Positions 26,659-35,689 of a stretch of 64,000 bases of DNA are shown piece by piece. This DNA is from Caloranaerobacter sp. TR13 (GTDB lineage: Bacteria > Bacillota > Clostridia > Tissierellales > Thermohalobacteraceae), in assembly GCF_001316435.1 (NCBI RefSeq), contig NZ_JXLL01000001.1, forward strand, positions 310,001-374,000, read 5' to 3'. The notes beneath the pieces were generated by a model. The model worked only from the letters and a program-made list of their open reading frames with translations. It ran no database searches and had not been told where the DNA came from. The translations under genes and the position numbers were made by a program. Numbering within the stretch: position 1 is the first letter of the stretch; every line of letters begins with the position of its first letter.

Positions 26659-27363
26659 ATGTTTACGACTTTATTAGCTGTATTAGGAGTACTTCTTAAA
26701 CCAATTGCTTTATATGCTGGTTATATAACTAATACAAATTCTTTTCCTAATCCCTTAAGTCCTGAAGAAGAAGACAAGTATTTGAGATTATATGAACAAG
26801 GAGATGAGAATGCTAAAAATATTTTGATAGAGAGAAATTTAAGATTAGTTGCTCATATAGTAAAAAAATATCATAATACAGGTAAAGAGATTGATGATTT
26901 AATATCGATAGGAACGATAGGTTTAATAAAAGCAATTACTACATTTGATAGAAAAAAAGGAACAAGATTAGCGACATACGCAGCTAAATGCATAGATAAT
27001 GAAATATTGATGTGTATACGTTCATCAAAGAAAATTAAATCTGAGATTTCCTTACAAGACCCTATAGGAATGGATAAAGAAGGTAATGAAATTTCATTAA
27101 TAGATATATTAGGTACTGATCCTGATGAGGTTGTAGATAAAGTAGATTTGAAAATGCAGGTAAATAAGCTTTATAAGAAAATGGATAAAATATTGAAAAC
27201 TAGAGAACGAAAAATTATTGAATTAAGATATGGATTAATAAATGGATGTTGTAAAACTCAAAGAGAAATTGCAAAAATGCTAGGAATATCAAGGTCTTAC
27301 GTATCAAGAATAGAAAAAAGAGCTATAAAAAAATTGAGTAGAGCATTTAATTATAATGAATAA
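26659..27363 (+). CDS. sigK: Sporulation sigma factor SigK (with pro-sequence)
   Basis: Late mother-cell sigma factor. Region 2 (RNLRLVAHIVKKYHNTGKEIDDLISIGTIGL; TYAAKCIDNEILM) and region 4 (RERKIIELRYGL; TQREIAKMLGISRSYVSRIEKRA) are complete. Residues 1 to about 25 are hydrophobic (FTTLLAVLGVLLKPIALYAGY), the pro-sequence normally removed by the SpoIVFB protease. 234 residues with no skin-type interruption. ATG 26659 (or TTG 26656) with GGAGGTG upstream. Expression is likely gated by the overlapping terminator hairpin and its internal promoter. Confidence 0.95.
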   Translation: MFTTLLAVLGVLLKPIALYAGYITNTNSFPNPLSPEEEDKYLRLYEQGDENAKNILIERNLRLVAHIVKKYHNTGKEIDDLISIGTIGLIKAITTFDRKKGTRLATYAAKCIDNEILMCIRSSKKIKSEISLQDPIGMDKEGNEISLIDILGTDPDEVVDKVDLKMQVNKLYKKMDKILKTRERKIIELRYGLINGCCKTQREIAKMLGISRSYVSRIEKRAIKKLSRAFNYNE

Positions 27364-27394
27364 ACACTGTATGCAAAGATACAGTGTTTATTTT
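27361..27394. terminator. Bidirectional terminator between sigK and the SDR gene
   Basis: TAAACACTGTAT (27361-27372) pairs perfectly with ATACAGTGTTTA (27379-27390), followed by TTTT on the plus strand. It separates two convergent genes and begins in the sigK stop codon. Confidence 0.9.
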
Positions 27395-27400
27395 CCGATT

Positions 27401-28228
27401 TTAATAAATTTTTTCTAAAACGTATTCAACTACTTTTGCAGGTAAAATTCGTTTAAGTAATGCCACACATTTATATTTGATTCCAACAACAACCCTAATA
27501 GGTGGATTTTTGCTATTTAAAATTTTTGCAAATGCATTTACTACAATTTCTGGACCTGGACCATTTAATTCATCTTTTATCATAGTTTCAACAGCTTTCT
27601 TATGTCTTTCTTTATACGCTGGATTAATTAAAGCGGCTTTTGCTGTTTTTCTTGAAGAAGTAAAATTTGTTCTTATGTCTCCCGGATCGATCATGGAAAC
27701 TTTAATACCAAAAGGTTTAACTTCCATTCTAAGACATTCAGTCATTGCTTCCACTGCATATTTAGTTGCACTGTACATGGATTGAAAAGGAAGTGCAATA
27801 AAGCCTGCTACAGAACTTATATTTACAATCAAACCTTTGTTTTGCTTTCTCATTATAGGTAGTACATGTCTTATAACTGACATCATTCCAAAAAAATTTG
27901 TGTCAAATATTTCATGTGCCTCATCATTGGATATATCCTCGACAGCACCACCTAGAGCATAGCCTGCACAGTTGAGTAAAATATTTATTTGACCTTCATT
28001 TTTTAATATATAATCAATAGCTTTTATAATAGATTTTTCTTGTGTTACATCTAAAGGTATCATCTGGATTGTGCCTTCTCTTTTTTCAGAAAGTAAATCA
28101 GGGAATGTAGCTTTTCTAGAAGTGCCATAAACTATATATCCATGATTTTTTAAGTATTCAGCACATGCTTTACCCATTCCTGAAGACGCCCCTACTACAA
28201 GTGCGACTTTTCCGTATATGTATTTCAC
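27401..28228 (-). CDS. Short-chain dehydrogenase/reductase
   Basis: Classical SDR, 275 residues. Cofactor motif GASSGMG at 13-19, NCAGYALGG near 86-94, catalytic S139 and Y152-xxx-K156 (YSATK), then DPGDIRTNF. NADP(H) is likely from GTSRK after the second strand. GTG start at 28226-28228 with a GGAGGGGG site. It is divergent from an alpha-oxoamine synthase with a shared, palindrome-rich promoter region, suggesting it reduces the beta-keto product of that enzyme. That is inference; SDR substrates cannot be read from sequence. Confidence 0.85.
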   Translation of the reverse strand: MKYIYGKVALVVGASSGMGKACAEYLKNHGYIVYGTSRKATFPDLLSEKREGTIQMIPLDVTQEKSIIKAIDYILKNEGQINILLNCAGYALGGAVEDISNDEAHEIFDTNFFGMMSVIRHVLPIMRKQNKGLIVNISSVAGFIALPFQSMYSATKYAVEAMTECLRMEVKPFGIKVSMIDPGDIRTNFTSSRKTAKAALINPAYKERHKKAVETMIKDELNGPGPEIVVNAFAKILNSKNPPIRVVVGIKYKCVALLKRILPAKVVEYVLEKIY

Positions 28229-28242
28229 AAAACCCCCTCCTT

Positions 28243-28358
28243 TATTCTATACACAATAAATATTCTATAATTAGAAAAAAAATCCTTTTTATTCGTGCAC
28301 AATTTTGTGCAAAAAATTTTACTAATTGGAAGGAAAAACTTACAATTTATAGAATATT
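28243..28358. promoter_or_regulatory. Divergent promoter region with repeated TATTCTATA elements and a 16-base palindrome
   Basis: TATTCTATA occurs at 28243-28251 and 28261-28269 and in reverse complement at 28348-28356; the outer pair extends to a 12-base inverted repeat (28259-28270 / 28347-28358). Between them is the perfect palindrome TGCACAATTTTGTGCA arms TGCACAA/TTGTGCA at 28296-28311. TTGGAA (28326-28331) with TATAGA (28348-28353), 16 bases apart, could be the plus-strand promoter. The layout suggests one regulator controlling both divergent genes. Confidence 0.5.
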
Positions 28359-28386
28359 ATATTTAATAATATTAGGAGGGATGGAA

Positions 28387-29667
28387 ATGAGTGTGGTTGA
28401 AGAAAAAATAAGTAAGAAATTAGATTCATCTTATTTAAGTTTAGCTGATTTTTATGATATACCAGACAAAGATATTATGGGAAGGGCTAAAGAGTTTAAA
28501 TTATTTCAGGAAGATATGTATAGTAAAAGGCATTTAAACTATAGAAGAATATCATTAACTGGTTCAGGACCAGTAATGAAAATTATTGATGCGTACACTG
28601 GTAAAGAAAGAGAAATGATATATTTAGCTTCGAATGATTACTTAAATTTAACAAAACATCCTAAAGTGATTAAAGCAGGCAAGGAAGCATTATTAAAATA
28701 TGGTGCAGGTGCTGGAAGTGTACCATTACTAGGTGGAACTTTAGATTTACATATTGAACTTGAGAAAAAAGTAGCTAAATTTAAAGGCTGTGAAGCAGCT
28801 ATACTTTATACTTCTGGCTTTGGCTCAAACTCAGGTACTTTATTATCTTTGTTAGGAGAGAAGGATATTGCAATATTAGATTTATATGTACATGCAAGTA
28901 TAATAGATGGTTGTAAGAATACTAATATGAAATTTTTTAAGCATAATGATATGAACTCGCTTGAAAAGGTATTAAAGCGAGTGAAAGATAAATATAGAAC
29001 AAAGCTAGTAGTAGTAGATGGTGTTTACTCTATGGATGGAGATATAGCACATTTAGATCAAATTGTGGAAATTGCTCATGCTTATGGTGCCTATGTGATG
29101 GTTGATGAAGCTCATGCAACAGGTGTCATAGGTGAAAATGGTAGAGGCACTCCTGAATATTTTCATATAGAAGGTAAAGTAGATATTGTAGCAGGAACTT
29201 TTAGTAAGGCTTTAGGTGGTGTAGGTGGTTTTATTGCTAGTAATAGCGAATTAATTGAGTTACTACATTATTATTCAAGAACTTATATGTTTTCAACAGC
29301 TCCTACACCTCAAGTAACAGGGTCATTAATAGCTGCTTTAGATGTAATTGAAAATGAACCATCTCTTAGGGAACATTTATGGAAAAATATAAAACATATG
29401 CGAAAAGGTTTATTAGATTTAGGATTTGATATTGGCAATGCAGAAACTGCTATATTTCCAATTATCATTGGAGATGACTACAAAGTAAAAGAGATGTGTA
29501 GAATATGCCATGAGGCTGGAATATATGTAAATCCAGTTTTATATCCAGCAGTACCTAAGAGACTTTCAAGATTAAGAATAAGTATTATGGCTCAGCATAC
29601 AAAAGAACAATTAGATTATACTTTAGATGTACTAGAAACAGCCGGTAAGAAATTGGGGATAATATAA
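28387..29667 (+). CDS. Alpha-oxoamine synthase family PLP enzyme (serine palmitoyltransferase/KBL-like)
   Basis: Condenses an amino acid with an acyl-CoA (or acyl-ACP) with loss of CO2. PLP lysine K274 lies in GTFSKALGGVGG, with DEAHATG at 240-246 and HASIIDGC near 169-176. 426 residues: a leader of about 60 residues precedes the core, as in bacterial serine palmitoyltransferases and unlike the roughly 398-residue KBL. GTFSK followed by GGVGGF also looks more like SPT than KBL. No tdh gene is adjacent; instead an SDR is divergent. ATG 28387 with AGGAGGG at 28374-28380 is chosen. Alternatives are glycine C-acetyltransferase or BioF-like activity. Confidence 0.8.
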   Translation: MSVVEEKISKKLDSSYLSLADFYDIPDKDIMGRAKEFKLFQEDMYSKRHLNYRRISLTGSGPVMKIIDAYTGKEREMIYLASNDYLNLTKHPKVIKAGKEALLKYGAGAGSVPLLGGTLDLHIELEKKVAKFKGCEAAILYTSGFGSNSGTLLSLLGEKDIAILDLYVHASIIDGCKNTNMKFFKHNDMNSLEKVLKRVKDKYRTKLVVVDGVYSMDGDIAHLDQIVEIAHAYGAYVMVDEAHATGVIGENGRGTPEYFHIEGKVDIVAGTFSKALGGVGGFIASNSELIELLHYYSRTYMFSTAPTPQVTGSLIAALDVIENEPSLREHLWKNIKHMRKGLLDLGFDIGNAETAIFPIIIGDDYKVKEMCRICHEAGIYVNPVLYPAVPKRLSRLRISIMAQHTKEQLDYTLDVLETAGKKLGII

Positions 29668-29676
29668 GATGCAAGC

Positions 29677-29705
29677 AAGGGAAGATTGACTTCCCTTATT
29701 TTTTT
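29677..29705 (+). terminator. Terminator of the alpha-oxoamine synthase gene
   Basis: AAGGGAAG (29677-29684) pairs with CTTCCCTT (29690-29697) around ATTGA, followed by a seven-T run. Confidence 0.9.
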
Positions 29706-29800
29706 ATGTAAAGTTTTATAATGAAATATTAAGGTTGATAGTTTTCTTTAAAAATAGAAGTGAATATGTTATATTAGACTTAATGGGAAGAGGTGATTTG

Positions 29801-30295
29801 ATGAGCAAGCTTTTACCAGACTTATATGTTGATACAATATTCGATATTGACTTGATATCATTAAAATCTAAAGGAATTGATTCAATTATAGTTGATATTG
29901 ATAATACTCTTGTGTCTTGGGAGTCTGAATATGCATCAAAAGAGGTAGTTGATTGGTTTAAAAGAATAAAAGAATTAGGGTTTAAATGTTGCATAGTTTC
30001 AAACAATACTAAAGATAGAGTTGTTAAATTTAATAAAAGTATAGAAGTATATGCAATTCATAGAGCGGTTAAACCAAGAAAAAAACCATTTCAAAAAGCG
30101 ATAAAACTTATGAATACCACTCCTGGTAAAACAGTTGTTATTGGAGATCAAATTTTCACTGATATTTTAGGAGGAAATAGATTAGGAGCATTTACAATTT
30201 TAGTAGTACCGATTAGCAAGAAAGAATTTTTATGGACTAGAATTATTCGAAAGTTAGAAAGAAGGATTTTAAGGAAAATTGAGAAGGTGAGCTGA
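29801..30295 (+). CDS. YqeG family HAD-type phosphatase
   Basis: 164-residue HAD IIIA phosphatase: nucleophile motif DIDNTLV, then VSNNTKDR (motif II), KPRKKPF (motif III lysine) and VIGDQIFTDILGG (motif IV). MSKLLPDLYVDTIFDIDL is the YqeG N-terminus. ATG 29801 with AAGAGGTGA at 29788-29796 is the start; the frame is open upstream to 29735. In Firmicutes yqeG precedes yqeH and aroE; here yqeH is absent and aroE follows directly after 2 bases. Physiological substrate unknown. Confidence 0.92.
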   Translation: MSKLLPDLYVDTIFDIDLISLKSKGIDSIIVDIDNTLVSWESEYASKEVVDWFKRIKELGFKCCIVSNNTKDRVVKFNKSIEVYAIHRAVKPRKKPFQKAIKLMNTTPGKTVVIGDQIFTDILGGNRLGAFTILVVPISKKEFLWTRIIRKLERRILRKIEKVS

Positions 30296-30297
30296 CG

Positions 30298-31170
30298 ATG
30301 AAAGTTAATTCATTAACAAAACTTTATTGTTTAATTGGAAATCCTATTGTTAAGAGCTTATCACCTACCATACATAATTATATATTTGATAAGGAAAAAG
30401 AAAATGCCGTTTATATGGCATTTAACATAGAGAAAAAAGATTTTGAAAATGTAATTAATAGTTTTAAAGCTATTAATGTTAAAGGATTCAATGTAACAAT
30501 TCCGTATAAAATTGACATTATAAACTTTCTTGATGAGTTGAGTTATGAATCAGAATTAATAGGTGCTGTAAATACTGTTAAAATTGACAACGGAAAACTA
30601 ATTGGATATAACACAGATGGGTTAGGTTTTTTAAAGACATTTGAAGAAAGGAATATTTCATTAAAAGGTAAGAATATTCTAATTTTAGGTGCAGGTGGTG
30701 CAGCCCAATCGATAGCATTAACAGTTGCAAATGAAGGAGCTAACAGCTTAACTATATTGAATAGAACAGTTAGTAAAAGTGAAATACTTGTTAGAAAAAT
30801 CAAGGACAAATTTCCAGAAATAGAAAGCAGTTATGGTAGCCTAAATGAAACATATATAGACTTTAAAAATATTGATATATTAATAAATTGTACTTCGATA
30901 GGAATGTATCCAGAAATTGATAAAGTACCAATAGAAATAAACAAATTTAATAAAAATGTAATTGTATATGACATAATATATAAACCACTAGAAACAGAAC
31001 TTATTAAATCAGCCAAAAAAGAAGGTATGATTGCTATTGGTGGTTTAGATATGTTGCTTTATCAAGCTCTATTAAGTGATGAGATATGGCTTAATAGAAA
31101 ATTAGATATAGAAAAAATAAAAGATACACTTAAAAGAAGGATTTTATTAGAAAATGTAGAAGTTATATAA
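30298..31170 (+). CDS. aroE: Shikimate dehydrogenase
   Basis: NADPH-dependent reduction of 3-dehydroshikimate in aromatic amino acid synthesis. IGNPIVKSLSPTIHN carries the shikimate-binding serines, GFNVTIPYKI the catalytic lysine, GAVNTVK and NTDGLGF the substrate site, and LGAGGAAQSIALTVA the dinucleotide motif; NRT gives the NADP preference. 290 residues. ATG follows the yqeG stop by two bases with GAAGGTGA upstream. aroK and aroQ lie at 46-47 kb, beyond the pilus operon. Confidence 0.95.
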   Translation: MKVNSLTKLYCLIGNPIVKSLSPTIHNYIFDKEKENAVYMAFNIEKKDFENVINSFKAINVKGFNVTIPYKIDIINFLDELSYESELIGAVNTVKIDNGKLIGYNTDGLGFLKTFEERNISLKGKNILILGAGGAAQSIALTVANEGANSLTILNRTVSKSEILVRKIKDKFPEIESSYGSLNETYIDFKNIDILINCTSIGMYPEIDKVPIEINKFNKNVIVYDIIYKPLETELIKSAKKEGMIAIGGLDMLLYQALLSDEIWLNRKLDIEKIKDTLKRRILLENVEVI

Positions 31171-31176
31171 TAATTT

Positions 31177-31204
31177 TTGCATTAAAACATGCTATAAGTA
31201 TTAT
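31177..31204 (+). promoter_or_regulatory. Possible promoter of the type IV pilus operon
   Basis: TTGCAT (31177-31182), 16-base spacer, TATTAT (31199-31204), 26 bases before the pilB start. No terminator separates it from aroE, so read-through is also possible. Confidence 0.45.
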
Positions 31205-31229
31205 GGCTAATAAATAGAAGGTGAAAGTA

Positions 31230-32909
31230 ATGAGTAGAAGTAAAATTCGTTTAGGAGAATTGTTAATTTCAGCAAAAAAAATAACAGAAGAACAATTGAA
31301 ATCTGCTTTAGAAGAACAAAAAAAAACAGGAAAAAAATTAGGAGAATTACTGGTTGAAAAAGGGTATATAAAAGAGGAAGAAATAATAGAAGTACTTGAA
31401 TACCAGCTTGGAATTCCTCATATGGATTTAGACAAATACTTTATAGATCCTGAAATACCTAAAATAATACCCGAAAAATTAGCTAGACGACATACTCTAA
31501 TTCCTATAAGAAAAGAAGGAAATAAGCTTATAGTAGCGATGGCTGATCCTTTAAACATTTTTGCTATTGATGATATAAAGATTGCAACTGGATTAGATAT
31601 AGAGCCGGTTATTTCAACTAGAAAAAATATACTGAATGCAATAGAGCAATATTATGGTAAAGAAATAGCAGAAAAAGCTGTAGAAGACTTTAAAAAACAG
31701 TATAACGTTGATGACATTAATGGAATTGATGAGGAAATTATTACCCAAATTAATAATGCACCTGTAGTAAGATTAATTAATTCTATAATTAAGCAAGCAG
31801 TTAATAGTAGAGCAAGTGATATACATATTGAACCATTTGAAAATAGATTAAGAATAAGATTTAGAATAGATGGTCAACTACAAGAAATTATGACCCCATC
31901 GATATCTACCCATTCTGCTATAGTAACAAGAATAAAAATTATGGGGAAAATGAATATTGCTGAAAAAAGAATACCACAGGATGGTAGGGTAGAAATTAAC
32001 ATTGATGGAAGAGAGATAGATTTAAGAATTTCAACAATGCCTACAGTTTATGGAGAAAAAGTAGTTATAAGGCTTTTAGATAGAGGAAGCTTTCTACTAA
32101 GTAAAGAACAATTAGGATTTATTAAAGATAATTTATTACGCTTTAATAAAATAATCAAAAATCCAAATGGTATTATTTTAATTACTGGACCTACAGGAAG
32201 TGGTAAGACAACAACATTATATGCTTTATTAAGAGAACTGAATTCGATGGATAAAAATATTATTACTTTAGAAGATCCTGTTGAATATAAGCTTGATGGT
32301 ATAAATCAAGTCCAAATTAATAATAAAGCAGGACTTACATTTGCAACTGGATTACGCTCAATATTAAGGCAAGATCCAGATATTATTATGGTTGGAGAAA
32401 TTAGAGATGAAGAGACAGCAAGGTTAGCAGTAAGAGCTGCAATAACAGGACATTTAGTAATAAGTACAATGCATACTAATGATGCTTCATCTACTGTAGC
32501 AAGGCTAATTGATATGGGGATAGAATCATATTTGATTTCTTCATCATTAGTTGGAGTTATTTCACAAAGATTAGTAAGAAAAATATGTGATAATTGTAAA
32601 ATATCATATATACCTGATAAGATTGAAATAAAAAGTCTAAATATTGATGAAAACACTAAACTCTTTAGAGGAAAAGGGTGCAGCCAATGTTATAATACAG
32701 GATATAAAGGGAGAACTGCAATACATGAAATTATGATTATAGATAAAGAAATGAGAAAGCTTATTGATGAAAATGCTAGTAATGATATTCTAAAGCTAAA
32801 TTCATCTAAAAATGGTATGATAACACTTAGAGAAAATTGTAGATCTCTAGTTATAGAAGGTATTACAACGTTTGAAGAATTAATGAGAGTAACATATACT
32901 ATAGAATAG
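31230..32909 (+). CDS. pilB: Type IV pilus assembly ATPase PilB (GspE family)
   Basis: Cytoplasmic hexameric ATPase that powers pilus extension. N-terminal MshEN domain (RLGELLISAKKITEEQLKSAL; LGIPHMDLDKYF), then the secretion ATPase core with Walker A GPTGSGKTT, Asp box ITLEDPVEYKL, Walker B VGEIRDEETA, His box THMTND-type STMHTNDA, and zinc tetracysteine CDNC...CSQCYNTG. 559 residues. ATG 31230 with AGAAGGTGA at 31216-31224. First gene of a co-directional run to about 46.3 kb. Confidence 0.95.
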   Translation: MSRSKIRLGELLISAKKITEEQLKSALEEQKKTGKKLGELLVEKGYIKEEEIIEVLEYQLGIPHMDLDKYFIDPEIPKIIPEKLARRHTLIPIRKEGNKLIVAMADPLNIFAIDDIKIATGLDIEPVISTRKNILNAIEQYYGKEIAEKAVEDFKKQYNVDDINGIDEEIITQINNAPVVRLINSIIKQAVNSRASDIHIEPFENRLRIRFRIDGQLQEIMTPSISTHSAIVTRIKIMGKMNIAEKRIPQDGRVEINIDGREIDLRISTMPTVYGEKVVIRLLDRGSFLLSKEQLGFIKDNLLRFNKIIKNPNGIILITGPTGSGKTTTLYALLRELNSMDKNIITLEDPVEYKLDGINQVQINNKAGLTFATGLRSILRQDPDIIMVGEIRDEETARLAVRAAITGHLVISTMHTNDASSTVARLIDMGIESYLISSSLVGVISQRLVRKICDNCKISYIPDKIEIKSLNIDENTKLFRGKGCSQCYNTGYKGRTAIHEIMIIDKEMRKLIDENASNDILKLNSSKNGMITLRENCRSLVIEGITTFEELMRVTYTIE

Positions 32910-32917
32910 GTGATGAT

Positions 32918-33973
32918 ATGAATATTACTGAGTTATTAAAAAAGACTATTGAATTAAAAGCTTCAGATTTACATATTACAGTAGGTTATCCACCGGTTAT
33001 GAGGATTAATGGTAAACTTGAGAAATATGGAGAAGAGATATTGACTCCAGAAAAAAATCTTAGTCTTGTAAAACAGATACTTGATGATGAGAAGTTTAAG
33101 CAATTAGAAATAAAAGGTGAAATAGATACTTCCTATTCAGTCGCAGGTTTAGGAAGATTTAGAATTAATGTATATAAACAAAGAGGTACATATGGAATGG
33201 CGATACGAGCTGTATCACTAAGAATTCCTACAATTGAAGAGCTTGGGTTACCTAAAATTGTAAAAGAATTATCAAGAAAACAAAGAGGGTTAATACTAGT
33301 AACCGGACCTACTGGGAGTGGTAAGTCAACTACATTAGCTTCTATGTTGGATTGCATAAATAAAGAAAGAAGTTGTCATATTTTAACGTTAGAGGATCCT
33401 ATTGAGTATTTGCATAAGCATAATAAAAGCATTATAAATCAAAGGGAAATTGGAAGCGATTCTAGAAGTTTTGCTAGTGCTTTAAGAGCTGCGTTAAGAC
33501 AAGACCCTGATGTAATATTGGTTGGTGAAATGAGAGATTTAGAGACTATTTCAATTGCTATTACAGCAGCAGAAACTGGACATCTTGTATTATCAACTTT
33601 ACATACAATAGGAACAGCTAAAACTGTTGATAGAATAATAGATGTTTTTCCTCCACATCAGCAACAACAAATAAAAATACAACTATCTGCAGTTCTGGAA
33701 GGGATAATATCACAGCAATTAATACCTAGGATAGATAATGCAGGAAGAGTATTAGCATTGGAAATAATGATAGCTACACCTGCAATAAGAAATCTAATTA
33801 GAGAAGGAAAAACATATCAGATACAGACAGCAATACAGACAGGAATGAAATTTGGTATGCAGACAATGGATAACTCGCTTATAAACCTCTTTAAGCAGGA
33901 TCTAATAAGTAAAAATACAGCGCTAGATTATGCAGTTGATAGGGAATTTGTAAGTAGATTTATAAGTTTTTAA
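32918..33973 (+). CDS. pilT: Type IV pilus retraction ATPase PilT
   Basis: Hexameric ATPase for pilus retraction and twitching. ASDLHITVGYPPVMRINGKL is the N-terminal PAS-like signature; Walker A GPTGSGKST, LTLEDPIEYLH, Walker B VGEMRDLETI, LSTLHTIGTAKTVDRI, and the PilT-specific AIRNLIREGKTYQIQTAIQTG. 351 residues. Its presence indicates dynamic, retractile pili. Eight bases after pilB, with TAGGTGATG upstream. Confidence 0.95.
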   Translation: MNITELLKKTIELKASDLHITVGYPPVMRINGKLEKYGEEILTPEKNLSLVKQILDDEKFKQLEIKGEIDTSYSVAGLGRFRINVYKQRGTYGMAIRAVSLRIPTIEELGLPKIVKELSRKQRGLILVTGPTGSGKSTTLASMLDCINKERSCHILTLEDPIEYLHKHNKSIINQREIGSDSRSFASALRAALRQDPDVILVGEMRDLETISIAITAAETGHLVLSTLHTIGTAKTVDRIIDVFPPHQQQQIKIQLSAVLEGIISQQLIPRIDNAGRVLALEIMIATPAIRNLIREGKTYQIQTAIQTGMKFGMQTMDNSLINLFKQDLISKNTALDYAVDREFVSRFISF

Positions 33974-34000
33974 TATTATTTTAGGGTTAGGGGTGAATAT

Positions 34001-35212
34001 ATGCCCGTCTATAGATATAAAGCAGTTACTTTTGATGGTAAGAAGGTACACGGACAATATAATGCAAATTCAAAGATAGAAGTTATTAATATGTTAAAAT
34101 CAGATAATATATATCCAATTGAGATTGAGGAAGTAATTGGCAGTAAGGATATAAAAGATTTAAAAATATTTAATAGAATAAAAATCAAAGATATTGCTGT
34201 ATTTTGCAGACAATTTTATACAATGCTAAATTCAGGAGTTACTATTGTAAATTGCTTAGAAGTACTTAGAAATCAAACTGAAAATAAAAAATTGAAAAAA
34301 ACTTTAGGACAAATTTTTGAGTCAGTACAAAAAGGAATGACATTATCTGAGTCTTTAAAGAGTCATAGAGATGTATTTCCAGAGTTATTGATAAATATGG
34401 TTGAAGCAGGAGAAGTAAGTGGTAATTTAGATACGATAATGGACAGAATGGCGATACATTATGAAAAAGAAAATAAAATTAGTAATAAAATAAAAAGCGC
34501 AATGGTATATCCAATAATCTTAAGTACTGTAGCAACAGTGGTAGTAGTTTTTTTATTAACAGTAGTAATGCCTACTTTTGTATCAATGTTTCAACAGAGT
34601 GGTGCAATGTTACCTGCTCCAACGCTGATTTTATTAGGGATTAGTGATATTATAAAAAGCTATTGGTATTTAATTATAGCATTAATTACAATTTTAACAT
34701 ATTTTTTTAAAAAGTATTATGAGACTGAAAAAGGAAGAATGCAAATTGATAAGTTAAAACTAAGAATTCCTATTTTTAATAACTTAATAAGAAAGATTAC
34801 TACGAGTAGATTTACAAGGACTTTATCAACATTATTATCTAGTGGAGTTCCACTGATAAAGGCTTTAGAAATAGTTTCAAAAATAGTTGGTAATAAAGTA
34901 GTAGAAGAAGGGTTAAATTTAGTTAAAGATGAAGTTAGAAGAGGATTGGACTTAGCATCACCCATAGAAAAATTGGGGCTTTTTCCACCAATGGTTGTAT
35001 CTATGATAAGAATTGGAGAAGAATCGGGTTCTCTTGATGAAATATTGGACAACACTGCAAGTTTTTACGATGATGAGGTTGAAGCTTCTCTACAGAAGCT
35101 GACTTCACTAATAGAACCAATTATGATTATTATTATGGCATTAATAGTAGGCTTTATTGTAATTTCAATGGTACTGCCTATGTTTGATATGATTAATACT
35201 GTAAGGTTCTAA
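34001..35212 (+). CDS. pilC: Type IV pilus inner-membrane platform protein PilC (GspF family)
   Basis: Polytopic platform on which PilB and PilT act. Two homologous GspF domains (about residues 65-190, FCRQFYTMLNSGVTIVNCLE, and 265-390, FTRTLSTLLSSGVPLIKALE), each followed by membrane segments; three hydrophobic segments near 165-190, 215-235 and 370-395. 403 residues. ATG 34001 with AGGGGTGA at 33987-33994. Stop overlaps the region of the next gene's leader. Confidence 0.95.
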   Translation: MPVYRYKAVTFDGKKVHGQYNANSKIEVINMLKSDNIYPIEIEEVIGSKDIKDLKIFNRIKIKDIAVFCRQFYTMLNSGVTIVNCLEVLRNQTENKKLKKTLGQIFESVQKGMTLSESLKSHRDVFPELLINMVEAGEVSGNLDTIMDRMAIHYEKENKISNKIKSAMVYPIILSTVATVVVVFLLTVVMPTFVSMFQQSGAMLPAPTLILLGISDIIKSYWYLIIALITILTYFFKKYYETEKGRMQIDKLKLRIPIFNNLIRKITTSRFTRTLSTLLSSGVPLIKALEIVSKIVGNKVVEEGLNLVKDEVRRGLDLASPIEKLGLFPPMVVSMIRIGEESGSLDEILDNTASFYDDEVEASLQKLTSLIEPIMIIIMALIVGFIVISMVLPMFDMINTVRF

Positions 35213-35229
35213 TGAAAGGAGGTGAAATA

Positions 35230-35664
35230 ATGATAAAGGCTATAAATAAAAGAATAAGAAATAAAAAGGGATTTACTTTAGTTGAGCTAATTGTTGTAAT
35301 AGCTGTTTTGGGTATAATATCAGCGATAGCTGTACCTAGATTTGTAGGTATTCAAGAAGAGGCAAAGAAAAAAGCAGATGTTGCTACTGCTAGAAGTTTA
35401 GCTAAAGCAACTGAATTAGCTATTGCTAAAGGTGATATAGAAATTCCTGATAATAATGACAATACAGTAAATATTCAATCTGATTTAGTAGGAAAAAACT
35501 ATTTGGATTCAAAACCAGTACCTCAATCAGTAAATAATAAGGAGTTTGTAATTATAGTTAATGAATCAGGTAAAATAAGAGTAGGGATAGGTACAATTAA
35601 TAATGGTAGTGGTACAATAGATACAGAGCTTTATCCTGATACTGATTCTAACTATAGTAATTAA
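35230..35664 (+). CDS. pilA: Type IV major pilin (PilA-like)
   Basis: 144-residue prepilin. A basic leader ends in KKG, cleaved before FTLVELIVVIAVLGII, with the conserved Glu at mature position 5. The hydrophobic helix is followed by a short globular domain rich in Asn and Asp (PDNNDNTVN, NNGSGTIDTE). ATG 35230 with an AAGGAGGTGA site, the strongest in the operon, as expected for the most abundant subunit. Lies directly before the prepilin peptidase gene. Confidence 0.92.
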   Translation: MIKAINKRIRNKKGFTLVELIVVIAVLGIISAIAVPRFVGIQEEAKKKADVATARSLAKATELAIAKGDIEIPDNNDNTVNIQSDLVGKNYLDSKPVPQSVNNKEFVIIVNESGKIRVGIGTINNGSGTIDTELYPDTDSNYSN

Positions 35665-35689
35665 TGTTTGTTTTTTAGGAGCTGTGATT

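Noticed and set aside
26659-27363. A skin-type element interrupting sigK
   Set aside because: sigK is continuous with intact regions 2 and 4, so no excision is needed.
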